Shown here piece by piece: positions 33,805 to 40,431 of a stretch of DNA of 40,431 bases. The DNA is taken from the NCBI RefSeq assembly GCF_009663145.1, contig NZ_VKHR01000020.1, positions 6 to 40,436 on the forward strand. The letters are read 5' to 3'. The notes below the pieces were generated by a model. That model searched no databases. It was not told where the DNA came from and was given only the letters and a program-made list of their open reading frames with translations. The position numbers and the translations under genes were made by a program. The number at the start of each line of letters is the position of its first letter. Position 1 is the stretch's first letter. Source of the DNA: Shewanella sp. TC10. Its GTDB lineage: Bacteria > Pseudomonadota > Gammaproteobacteria > Enterobacterales > Shewanellaceae.

Positions 33805-34515
33805 CTATACAGCAGGCACCTCTGAGAATCGTTGGTTGTCGTCTTTTAATAATTGCTGACAATAACTACGTGCTTGATCAGCGTCACCAGACATAATTGA
33901 GTCATAAATGCCTTTGTGCTCATTAATACAAAAACGGCCACCTTCAGCTGAATGGTCAATAAACAGTTTAAATATGGTGGTTAAGATATTGCCGAACGGG
34001 ATATAAAATTGGTTCTCAGTCGATAAATAAATGGTTTGGTGGAACAGGTGGTCATTAATTGTCCATTGCTCATAGTCAAACTCTTCAGCAGCTTTAATCA
34101 TATTTTGCATATAAACCGACAATTGTTTACGTTGCTCAATGGTGGCGTAGCTTGCCGCTAACGCACAGGCTTCAGGCTCAATGGCCTTGCGTAGACCTAA
34201 GAATTTGCTTAAAAAGACTTCGGTGTTTTCAAGCCCTTGGATCCAATCTAATAACTGTGGATCGAGAAAATGCCAGTTAGCCCTAGCTCTTACCGTGGTG
34301 CCCACTTTAGGTCGTGATTCTATTAAGCCTTTAGCTGACAATAATTTAGTTGATTCACGTAATGCTGTGCGGCTTACACCGAACATGTCACATAATTCCA
34401 TTTCACAAGGAAGTCGCTGCAATGGTTTTATTTCACCGGACAATATTTTACGGGCAATTTGTCTAGCAACTTGCACGTGGACTCGTCTGCTTGAATCTTC
34501 AACTTGTATGAACAT
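33805..34515 (-). CDS. GntR-type regulator of the FadR/FCD family (first paralogue)
   Basis: The 236-residue regulator has an N-terminal winged helix (about 8-75; the recognition region reads FGVSRTALRESTKLLSAKGLIESRPKVGT) and a C-terminal FCD ligand domain (about 90-230) with a D-x3-H metal pair in NDHLFHQTI and a later His in NEHKGIYDS. It is likely to bind a uronate or KDG-like ligand and control island genes. It is clearly paralogous to the regulator at 35389, so each may control a subset. It lies 74 bases before the MATE gene on the same strand. An inverted repeat ATTGA-N8-TCAAT at 34552-34569 sits next to its start and could be an autoregulation site. Confidence 0.9.
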   Translation of the reverse strand: MFIQVEDSSRRVHVQVARQIARKILSGEIKPLQRLPCEMELCDMFGVSRTALRESTKLLSAKGLIESRPKVGTTVRARANWHFLDPQLLDWIQGLENTEVFLSKFLGLRKAIEPEACALAASYATIEQRKQLSVYMQNMIKAAEEFDYEQWTINDHLFHQTIYLSTENQFYIPFGNILTTIFKLFIDHSAEGGRFCINEHKGIYDSIMSGDADQARSYCQQLLKDDNQRFSEVPAV

Positions 34516-35388
34516 GATCTTACGATCCTTTTAAATATAAAATTGACAAAAATATCAATGAGATAAGAACATTGGCTAACAAAAATACTGACGGCGCAAT
34601 TCGTTCAATACAGTGTTCGTCACAGATAGTTATAAAAGTGGTGTAGCTGGCTGATAACAATAACCCGTAGTGAGTTTATTGCTTTAAAGGCTGTTATAGA
34701 GCGGGGTATTTTTGAGTCTGAAATATCAAACCCAGTTATATACCTTAACAATTGAATGAGCATAAAACGCCAGTGATACAGATCTTGGCAAAAACTTAAC
34801 GCCCTATAGGTTAAGAATAGACCTATTATCTGGACTTACAGCACTCATCATTTCCTGTTGTATTATACTACAATATGTAAAGGTCTTATAAAACATGTTT
34901 ATGTTATCAAGGGGGGTAAAAAGTTGTCGTAACTCACATATATAAATAAAATTTGTATTTTTATCTATTTTATTTAATCACTTTTTCCTACTGAAATTAG
35001 CTTGAAACTGCTCCTTATTGTCCTACAAATTGATGTTTTCTATAAGTGTAAAGATTGAGCATTAGTTAAGTGATTCAGTTCTAACAAGTTTGTTAGCTTT
35101 ATGTCGCTTAACATGCATAACTGACAAATTGATCAAAAATTGTAAAGTAATGATAGTTATGAAAAAGAAACAAGCTTGCCTTTCTATGAGTTGTTCGATT
35201 CACATTTTATATTGTCATCTGCCATTTTAAGCCTTAACGAACTGGTTGGTATTTGTATGATTTAAATAGAGTGTTAGTCATTAAACTTGTTATAAAACAG
35301 TCGTAAAGTGCAAATCGCTATCATTTTAGTCTTATATTTATCATGCTATATTACGCCGATAATCCCAAAAACAGCGTTGTATAAGCAA
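34516..35388. other. Long AT-rich gap between divergent paralogous regulators
   Basis: This 873-base gap is the longest gene-free stretch. It contains the operator-like site at 34858-34873, an inverted repeat ATAGGT-N9-ACCTAT at about 34804-34824 and many AT-rich segments. A 23-codon frame beginning at 35160 lacks a convincing ribosome-binding site. I see no conserved RNA or gene in it. Confidence 0.55.
34858..34873. promoter_or_regulatory. Candidate operator in the regulator intergenic region
   Basis: TTGTATTATACTACAA contains inverted TTGTA and TACAA arms with a 6-base spacer and resembles the site at 26908. It lies 343 bases before the first regulator and 516 bases before the second, so either long leaders exist or it acts on promoters at a distance. 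Confidence 0.45.
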
Positions 35389-36102
35389 ATGACGAATGGC
35401 TTCAATTCTATTTCAGGGGCTAAACGTAGTTTACATTTACACGTTGCCCGCGAAATCGCTCGAGCGATCCTTTCAGGTGAATTACCTCAAGGCAGTATCA
35501 TTCCAAGTGAAATGGTATTGTGCGAACAATTCGGTATTAGCCGAACGGCATTGAGAGAAGCAGTGAAATTACTGACTTCTAAAGGTTTATTACAGTCACG
35601 TCCTAAAATCGGTACTCGCGTTGTTGATAAAAGTAATTGGAACTTTTTAGATCCGCAATTAATCGAGTGGATGGAAGGGCTGACTGATATTAATGACTTC
35701 TGTAATCAATTTTTAGGTTTTCGTCGTGCAATTGAGCCAGAAGCCTGTGCATTAGCTGCGCAAAATGCCACGGTTGAGCAACGAAAAGAGTTGTCTTCAG
35801 TGTTTCAGAAAATGAGTGAATTAAACTCGGCGCCTGAGTTAGACATCGAAGCATGGATTGAAATCGATATTCAATTCCATCGGATTATTTTCTTCTCTAC
35901 AGGTAATGACTTTTACCTGCCTTTTGGCAATATTCTTACCACCATGTTTGAGCACTTTATTGCTTATTCATCTGAAGAAGGTGGCACCTGCTTTAATGAA
36001 CATAGATTGATTTATGAAGCCATTATGAGTGGTGATTCGACTAAAGCCCGCGCAATATCTCAAGAGCATTTACAGTCAATCAATCATCGGATTAAAGAGT
36101 AA
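35389..36102 (+). CDS. GntR-type regulator of the FadR/FCD family (second paralogue)
   Basis: The 237-residue regulator is the paralogue of that at 33805: winged helix FGISRTALREAVKLLTSKGLLQSRPKIGT and an FCD domain with D-x3-H in IDIQFHRIIF and NEHRLIYEAIMSGDS. I chose the ATG at 35389, which aligns with the first paralogue's start; an earlier ATG at 35308 would add a hydrophobic, non-conserved 27 residues. The ribosome-binding site is weak. It faces the symporter gene, with which it shares a terminator. It is probably a regulator of the alginate genes, but which of the two paralogues controls them cannot be told from sequence. Confidence 0.9.
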   Translation: MTNGFNSISGAKRSLHLHVAREIARAILSGELPQGSIIPSEMVLCEQFGISRTALREAVKLLTSKGLLQSRPKIGTRVVDKSNWNFLDPQLIEWMEGLTDINDFCNQFLGFRRAIEPEACALAAQNATVEQRKELSSVFQKMSELNSAPELDIEAWIEIDIQFHRIIFFSTGNDFYLPFGNILTTMFEHFIAYSSEEGGTCFNEHRLIYEAIMSGDSTKARAISQEHLQSINHRIKE

Positions 36103-36123
36103 GATAGCTTGTTAATTTGACAT

Positions 36124-36154
36124 AAAAAAACGCAGACCTAGGTCTGCGTTTTTT
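36124..36154. terminator. Bidirectional intrinsic terminator
   Basis: The stem AAAAAACGCAGACC / GGTCTGCGTTTTTT has a 2-base loop. It separates the convergent second regulator and symporter genes. Confidence 0.93.
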
Positions 36155-36205
36155 GTTGGGTTAGATAATAGATTAACCACCTATTATCTAAGACCATTAT
36201 TGGTA

Positions 36206-37981
36206 TTACTTAGCTTCTGCTTCTGCAGCAGCTTCGTCCTCAATTTTGCTATCAACAGCATTGACTAACAGTAAACCAACCGAGAGCACAATCGCACCAC
36301 ATAATACAAATATCATACGTGACCAGAATGGATTCGGTAGCAGGAACATTGCCATAACAAAGATACCAGCGACAGCGATTAACGTACCTAACATACGACG
36401 TTGCTTGTTATCCAGTTGCTTTTGCGCATTGCCTTCAGAAACCAGTGGTGTCGCTAAGTTCTCAAAAAACTTATCAACATTTTTCTGACGTTCTTCAGTT
36501 AACGGCTTGTAGAACAATGTTGATAGGACGAAGAAACCTGCTGTAAACACAACGTGTGCCATAAGGCCGATTGCAACAGTTAAGTCTGACCACTCACGTC
36601 CTGTTAAGGCTTGTTCAAGACCCAGTGCGTTTTCTACCATTTCAGCGGTAATAACGAAACCGACAATGTAAGAAACAAAACCACCGACAACCAGTGTTCC
36701 CCATGCTGCCCAGTCAGGTGTTTTCTTGATGAAGAAACCACAGAATGCTGGAATAGTCATTGGGAAGCCAATCAAGGCACCCACATACATCATGGTATCA
36801 AATAGGCTTAACCCTTTAAGCGAGTTAATAAATAACGATACTAAGATAATCGCAATACCGAAGAAGGTTGAAGTCAGTTTAGACACTAACATCAATTCTT
36901 TTTCACTGGCATGCGGTCGTACAACTGGCTCGTAGAAGTTTTTAACAAAAATACCTGAGTTACGGTTAAGGCCTGAATCCATAGATGACATGGTTGCCGC
37001 AAACATGGCTGCAATCAATAAACCTACCATACCGACTGGCATGTATTCTTGTACGAAGTATAGGTATGCAAAGTCTGCCGCTTTACTGCCTGCTTCAGGG
37101 TATATAGCTGTTAAATCAACGCCTGAACCCGCTAAGTACCAGCTTGGTAGGAACCAAATCACTGGACCAATACTCATTAGAATACAGGCAAGCAATGCTG
37201 CTTTTCGTGCATTTTTAGAATCTTTAGCCGCTAAGTAACGGTACGAGTTCAACATGTTGTTGGTAATGCTGAACTGCTTTAAGAAGATAAATACAGCCCA
37301 AACACCAAAGATACTTAAGTAGTTAAGATCGCCGCCAGATACAAATGAATCTGTCGGGAAGTTATCGATAATATTAGTGATACCACCGCCATGAACATAA
37401 GCCATTACCGCACAGGTAATAGTCACAGCCATGATGATAACCATTTGCATGAAGTCAGATGCGATAACCGCCCACGACCCACCTGTAACTGACATGACGA
37501 GTACAACCAAGCCTGTTAGAACAATGGTGGTGGTCATATCAAAGCCGAAGATACCAGAAGCAATAATAGCAAGACCGTTTAGCCAAATACCGGCAGTAAT
37601 GACACTGTTTGGCATGCCTGTCCAAGTGAATACTTGTTCGTTGGCATTACCAAATCTCATACGAATGGCTTCAATTACTGTCACTACACGTAGTTGACGG
37701 AATTTAGGTGCGAAGTAGACGTAATTCATTAAGTAACCAAAAGCATTGGCTAAAAAGAGAATCGCGACACTAAAGCCATCGGTGTAGGCTTTACCAGCTG
37801 CGCCTGTAAACGTCCAAGCGCTGAATTGAGTCATGAAGGCCGTAGCACCGACCATCCACCACAACATACTTCCGCCCCCACGGAAATAGTCACTGGTATT
37901 GCTTGTAAATGTGCGGAACATCCATCCTATTGCAATTAAGAATAGAAAGTAGACTCCTACTATGACTGTATTTAGCTCCAT
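36206..37981 (-). CDS. Sodium:solute symporter, probable oligoalginate/uronate transporter
   Basis: The 591-residue inner-membrane protein has about thirteen spans. The sodium-site motif MSSMDSGLNRNSG is seen near residue 355, along with the SSS-type string FMTQFSAWTFTGAAGKAY near residue 57. It resembles the ToaA-type symporters used for oligoalginate uptake in Vibrio, and its place between lyase genes supports that. The C-terminal tail is acidic and alanine-rich (EDEAAAEAEAK). The ATG at 37981 has AAGG 10 bases upstream and is preferred over 38020. No substrate can be read from the sequence alone. Confidence 0.85.
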   Translation of the reverse strand: MELNTVIVGVYFLFLIAIGWMFRTFTSNTSDYFRGGGSMLWWMVGATAFMTQFSAWTFTGAAGKAYTDGFSVAILFLANAFGYLMNYVYFAPKFRQLRVVTVIEAIRMRFGNANEQVFTWTGMPNSVITAGIWLNGLAIIASGIFGFDMTTTIVLTGLVVLVMSVTGGSWAVIASDFMQMVIIMAVTITCAVMAYVHGGGITNIIDNFPTDSFVSGGDLNYLSIFGVWAVFIFLKQFSITNNMLNSYRYLAAKDSKNARKAALLACILMSIGPVIWFLPSWYLAGSGVDLTAIYPEAGSKAADFAYLYFVQEYMPVGMVGLLIAAMFAATMSSMDSGLNRNSGIFVKNFYEPVVRPHASEKELMLVSKLTSTFFGIAIILVSLFINSLKGLSLFDTMMYVGALIGFPMTIPAFCGFFIKKTPDWAAWGTLVVGGFVSYIVGFVITAEMVENALGLEQALTGREWSDLTVAIGLMAHVVFTAGFFVLSTLFYKPLTEERQKNVDKFFENLATPLVSEGNAQKQLDNKQRRMLGTLIAVAGIFVMAMFLLPNPFWSRMIFVLCGAIVLSVGLLLVNAVDSKIEDEAAAEAEAK

Positions 37982-38196
37982 TTTTATAACCTTTTCTAAG
38001 AGTAAATCTATGGGAACCAACTTCAGCGCAATGCTGAAAAAACTTTAACAACCAACTTTTTAAGGCTGAATTTTATAAAGTGCTTATGTAAATCATTGAT
38101 AATTTACTGTTATGCGCATATCAGAGGCTAGGCTTGTAGCGACTGTGGCCTCGTAAAAATGATGAGGGCGCATACTGTCTATTCAGAAAGGCTAAG

Positions 38197-38210
38197 CAAT
38201 ACTTGTATTG
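38197..38210. promoter_or_regulatory. Perfect palindrome CAATAC-TT-GTATTG
   Basis: This 14-base perfect palindrome, 216 bases before the symporter start, shares the GTATTG / CAATAC arms with the predicted alginate operator but with a different spacing. It may be an independent regulator site. Confidence 0.4.
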
Positions 38211-38323
38211 TCGTTAACTCAATTAATAGTAACCGCTGTCTATTAGAGTAACTACATCATGTCCCCATGAACTTAACAAAGGTTGCTCGATGGCTTTCGA
38301 TTAATTATCTAAAAATGATATTA

Positions 38324-38338
38324 ACATAATACAATATC
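38324..38338 (-). promoter_or_regulatory. Candidate alginate-regulon operator, minus orientation
   Basis: The strand-reversed sequence reads ATATTGTATTATGTT, which carries the TTGTATTA half of the motif seen at 26908, 27077 and 38500. It lies in the region before both the symporter and the lyase. Confidence 0.4.
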
Positions 38339-38499
38339 AATTGTGAGATACGTATCAAATTTCGTTGCAGTATTTATCTAAAAATATTAAGTTTTCTCTC
38401 AAGTTGTTGGTTTTTATGGTTTTTGGGTGTTGTTTTTTCATTATTTTAAATTATATTTCATGATCTAACTCACTGAACTGTGGTTAATGTATGCTATAT

Positions 38500-38510
38500 T
38501 TGTATTACTT
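38500..38510 (+). promoter_or_regulatory. Candidate alginate-regulon operator before the PF05426 lyase
   Basis: TTGTATTACTT is identical to the site at 27077-27087. It starts three bases after a TATATT hexamer (possible -10) and lies 20 bases before the start codon, so a bound regulator could block initiation or elongation. Confidence 0.5.
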
Positions 38511-38529
38511 AATAAGTAAGGGGAAGTAA

Positions 38530-39783
38530 ATGAAAGGTTCAAAATCAGCTTTTGCAGTTGCATGTTTAAGTGCTTTGGTGAGTAGCTCAGCCCTATCGGC
38601 AAATTTTGTGTTCTTAGATGAAGTAAGTTTAGCCCAAAGCCGTACTTTGCTTCATTCAGAAAATGCTCCTCAATCAATGCAGCACAGTTATAAGCAACTC
38701 ATAGAAGAGGCTGATATTGGCAAGCAAGCGACTATTTTCAGTGTTGCTCATAAAGGGTTTACACCCCCTAGTGGTGATAAAAATGATTATATGAGTATTA
38801 GCCCATATTGGTGGCCTGACGAATCTAAAGCAGACGGACTGCCTTGGATACGTTTTGATGGTAAAACCAATCCAGCTTCAAAGTCTGATGAAACCGATTC
38901 GGTCCGTATTGGGAGATTTACCCGTACAGTACGTGCTTTAGCATTGGCATATTATTTCAGTGAAGACGAAGCTTACGCCAACAAAGCGATTGAGTTAGTG
39001 CGCGCTTGGTATATAGATGAAGATACACGCATGAATCCCAATGTGAACTTTGGGCAAGGTGTGCCAGGTGTCGCTGATGGTCGACGCAGTGGTTTGATTG
39101 ATACACGCACTTTAGTAGAACGTAATTTAGATGCGATAGCTATTTTATCTCAGTCGACTACTTGGACTGATAAAGATGAAGCTGGAATTAACCAATGGTA
39201 TAGCGATTACTTAGATTGGCTTATTGAAGATGATTTAAGCGGCGGACCAAAAGGTGAAGCTTATGCGCCTAATAACCATGGCACTTGGTACGATTATCAA
39301 ATGGCTGGCATTGCCTACTTCCTAGGAAATAGTCATTTAACTAAACAAATGGTGCAAAAGGGTAAAGTGCGCATTGATACTCAATTTGCTGAAGATGGCT
39401 CACAACCCCATGAAGCGCAGCGAACTCGCTCTTATCACTATCATTACTTTAGTTTAGATCCGCTAGTGGGCATTGCTCAGTTAGGAGACAAAGTGGGCGT
39501 TGACTTGTGGCACTATGAAAATGATCAAGGCGTATCCTTGTCAAAAGGTATCGAATTCATGGTGAAATACAATGACCCTAAAGCCAGCTGGCCTTTCCCT
39601 GAAAAAGACAGCCGCCGAATTGCACGTATGTCACCTATTTATTTAAAAGCAGGTCAAGCACTAGATAACCCGCAATGGATTAACTTGGCGAAAGATACTG
39701 ATTTTAGTGATTACAGCGTGAGTAAAAACTTAGCTGAAGTATGGGCACAGCGTGAAATTGAGTTATTGTACCGTTCAAACTAA
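38530..39783 (+). CDS. Exported PF05426 alginate-lyase-family enzyme (PL38-like)
   Basis: The 417-residue protein has a signal peptide (FAVACLSALVSSSALSA-N, about residue 24), so it acts in the periplasm or outside. The (alpha/alpha) domain bears the PF05426 strings PYWWPD at 92-97, PNNHGTWYDYQ at 247-257 and QRTRSYHYHYFSLDP at 297-311; N248/N249, H250, R298/R300 and the tyrosines are candidate catalytic residues. Polysaccharide lyase families PL5 and PL38 share this domain; the NNHGTWYD string favours PL38, but the exact substrate (alginate or glucuronan) is not readable. AAGGGG 7-12 bases before the ATG supports the start. A terminator follows. Confidence 0.85.
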   Translation: MKGSKSAFAVACLSALVSSSALSANFVFLDEVSLAQSRTLLHSENAPQSMQHSYKQLIEEADIGKQATIFSVAHKGFTPPSGDKNDYMSISPYWWPDESKADGLPWIRFDGKTNPASKSDETDSVRIGRFTRTVRALALAYYFSEDEAYANKAIELVRAWYIDEDTRMNPNVNFGQGVPGVADGRRSGLIDTRTLVERNLDAIAILSQSTTWTDKDEAGINQWYSDYLDWLIEDDLSGGPKGEAYAPNNHGTWYDYQMAGIAYFLGNSHLTKQMVQKGKVRIDTQFAEDGSQPHEAQRTRSYHYHYFSLDPLVGIAQLGDKVGVDLWHYENDQGVSLSKGIEFMVKYNDPKASWPFPEKDSRRIARMSPIYLKAGQALDNPQWINLAKDTDFSDYSVSKNLAEVWAQREIELLYRSN

Positions 39784-39806
39784 CTGACTCTGTCTGCTTC
39801 AAAATG

Positions 39807-39839
39807 AAAAGCGAATACTGAAATAAGTATTCGCTTTTT
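39807..39839 (+). terminator. Intrinsic terminator of the PF05426 lyase gene
   Basis: The stem AAAAGCGAATACT / AGTATTCGCTTTT has a 6-base loop and a T-run. It lies 24 bases after the stop. Confidence 0.93.
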
Positions 39840-39863
39840 AGTTTCAGGGACTTTTGATTACAC

Positions 39864-39919
39864 AGAGTTGATTGCACGAAATTGTTCACAAAGAGTTGAT
39901 TACAAAGAATTGTTCACCC
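39864..39919. repeat. Two-copy 28-bp direct tandem repeat
   Basis: Two adjacent 28-base units start AGAGTTGATT and contain GTTCAC near the end. They agree at about 22 of 28 positions. The function is unknown. Confidence 0.7.
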
Positions 39920-39950
39920 AGTAATGAATTATTGTGGGTTCATAAAATAA

Positions 39951-40048
39951 AGTCGTGGCGCTTAGTTCACACCTGATTTAGACCGTAAACTTCCTTTCTG
40001 TATTTCCAAACTCCGTTTGGATAAAGGTCGTGGCGCTTCGCCCACACC
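39951..40048. repeat. Direct repeat pair GTCGTGGCGCTT...CACACC
   Basis: Copies of a 23-base unit lie at 39951-39973 and 40026-40048 and share GTCGTGGCGCTT and CACACC, with the middle diverged (about 19 of 23 matches). The second copy continues into the GC-rich patch. The pattern is that of a multi-copy dispersed element, though only these two partial copies are in the window. Confidence 0.6.
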
Positions 40049-40273
40049 AGAGCAAGAAGGGTGAAACTGCTCACCCCTCTTGCATCTCCCCAGCAGCCCC
40101 GGCGAAATTTTCTGAAAAGCGAAAGATTTCCAACGGGGGATTGATCCAGCTTTAAACTTCATTTGTTGATAGTTTCGGTCTTTTTTATTGTTAAGAGTAA
40201 AAATGCTAACGCTTCCGATGGTGCATCTGAAGTAAATGGATTTACGAATGTCACGATGGCATGGATAATGGAA

Positions 40274-40352
40274 TGGACCCATCCACTTTTAATCGGCCTC
40301 GCAATGGGCCACGATGTAGTTGCTAAAACTCATCAGAAAGAGGACGGGTCCA
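40274..40352 (+). promoter_or_regulatory. Large inverted repeat covering the transposase ribosome-binding site
   Basis: Arms TGGACCCATCC (40274-40284) and GGACGGGTCCA (40342-40352) pair at 10 of 11 positions. A smaller hairpin (GGCC arms, about 40295-40311) sits in the loop. The right arm contains most of the GAGGA Shine-Dalgarno of the transposase (ATG 40355), so the stem could hide it from ribosomes. Confidence 0.6.
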
Positions 40353-40354
40353 CT

Positions 40355-40431
40355 ATGAACATTACTACAATTGGTCTTGATATCGCAAAGTCTGTTTTTC
40401 ATTTTGTTGGCGTTAATAAAGCCGGAAAGCT
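40355..40431 (+). mobile_element. IS110-family transposase, 5' end cut by the window edge
   Basis: Only the first 25 codons are present. They read M-N-I-T-T-I-G-L-D-I-A-K-S-V-F and on to V-N-K-A-G-K, the N-terminal DEDD pattern of IS110 transposases; the D of GLDIAK is the first catalytic aspartate. AGGA lies about 10 bases upstream. The left end of the element and any bridge RNA would lie in the gap to the left, or in the 3' part outside the window. Confidence 0.75.

Larger units (their letters stand above)
37982..38529. other. Divergent promoter region with operator-like sites
   Basis: This 548-base gap separates the divergent symporter and PF05426 lyase genes. It holds two TTGTATTA-type sites (38324-38338 on the minus strand and 38500-38510), the palindrome CAATAC-TT-GTATTG at 38197-38210 and an inverted repeat GTAAAT-N8-ATTTAC at 38088-38107. 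No supported gene is seen. Confidence 0.6.
39784..40354. other. Repeat-rich gap before the IS110-type transposase
   Basis: This 571-base gap contains the terminator at 39807, a two-copy 28-bp repeat at 39864-39919, a two-copy 23-bp repeat at 39951-40048, a GC-rich patch (40026-40140), and the hairpin before the transposase. An open frame on the minus strand (39962-40282) has repeat-like composition and I do not consider it a gene. Confidence 0.6.

Noticed and set aside
34181..34534. 117-residue frame antisense to the first FadR-type regulator
   Set aside because: It lies wholly over the winged-helix and FCD coding region of a clear gene and has no independent support.
35160..35231. 23-codon frame in the regulator gap
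   Set aside because: It has no convincing ribosome-binding site and a low-complexity lysine start; AT-rich gaps give many such frames.
39962..40282. 106-residue open frame on the minus strand
   Set aside because: It runs through the repeat element, has no ribosome-binding site, no family and repeat-driven composition. It is better read as an artefact of the dispersed repeat.

Overview
The window looks like chromosomal DNA of a marine gammaproteobacterium, most likely Shewanella or a close relative. The reasons are the AT-rich base composition, the gene families present (a 968-residue RapA, RraB, DUF3530, DUF3016 and DUF4240 proteins, several c-di-GMP enzymes) and a complete alginate-catabolism island. 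This assignment is inferred from protein style; no rRNA or other marker is present, and I found no tRNA, rRNA or CRISPR array.

Layout. Positions 1-10.5 kb are housekeeping and signalling: an HU protein, a two-receiver response regulator, small membrane and periplasmic unknowns, an EAL-CBS-GGDEF protein, a TraB/GumN protein, a MaoC-like hydratase and an MscS channel. Positions 10.8-14.1 kb are a metal (probably zinc) acquisition operon: a small His/Cys protein, a porin with three His/Asp/Glu-rich loops, a ZnuA-like binding protein whose start overlaps the porin gene, and a ZnuB-like permease. No ATPase gene accompanies them. Positions 14.3-24.6 kb hold plsC, rraB, a PAS-GGDEF cyclase next to a REC-CheC protein, a crotonase with a FadR-like box just before its start, a DUF3530 protein, rapA, and a PIN-PhoH gene that ends in a 7-bp tandem repeat.

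Positions 24.9-39.8 kb are an alginate/oligouronide island. It contains eda, kdgK and kdgF (minus strand), divergent from two tandem PL17 oligoalginate lyases (plus strand). Next come a VOC protein, a MATE transporter with a FadR-type regulator, a second paralogous FadR-type regulator, a sodium:solute symporter like the Toa oligoalginate transporters, and an exported PF05426 alginate-lyase-family enzyme. The expected flow is cleavage by the exported lyase, symport, cytoplasmic PL17 release of unsaturated monouronates, KdgF conversion to DEH, reduction to KDG (no reductase gene is seen here), then KdgK and Eda to pyruvate and glyceraldehyde-3-phosphate. Palindrome-like sites related to TTGTA-N-TACAA lie before the main transcription units and are a candidate regulon operator.

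The right edge (39.85-40.43 kb) is a repeat-rich stretch followed by the first 25 codons of an IS110-family transposase, so a mobile element borders the island. The most unusual items are the metal-loop porin operon without an ATPase, the predicted alginate operator, several short leader or small-ORF structures, and the hairpin around the transposase ribosome-binding site.
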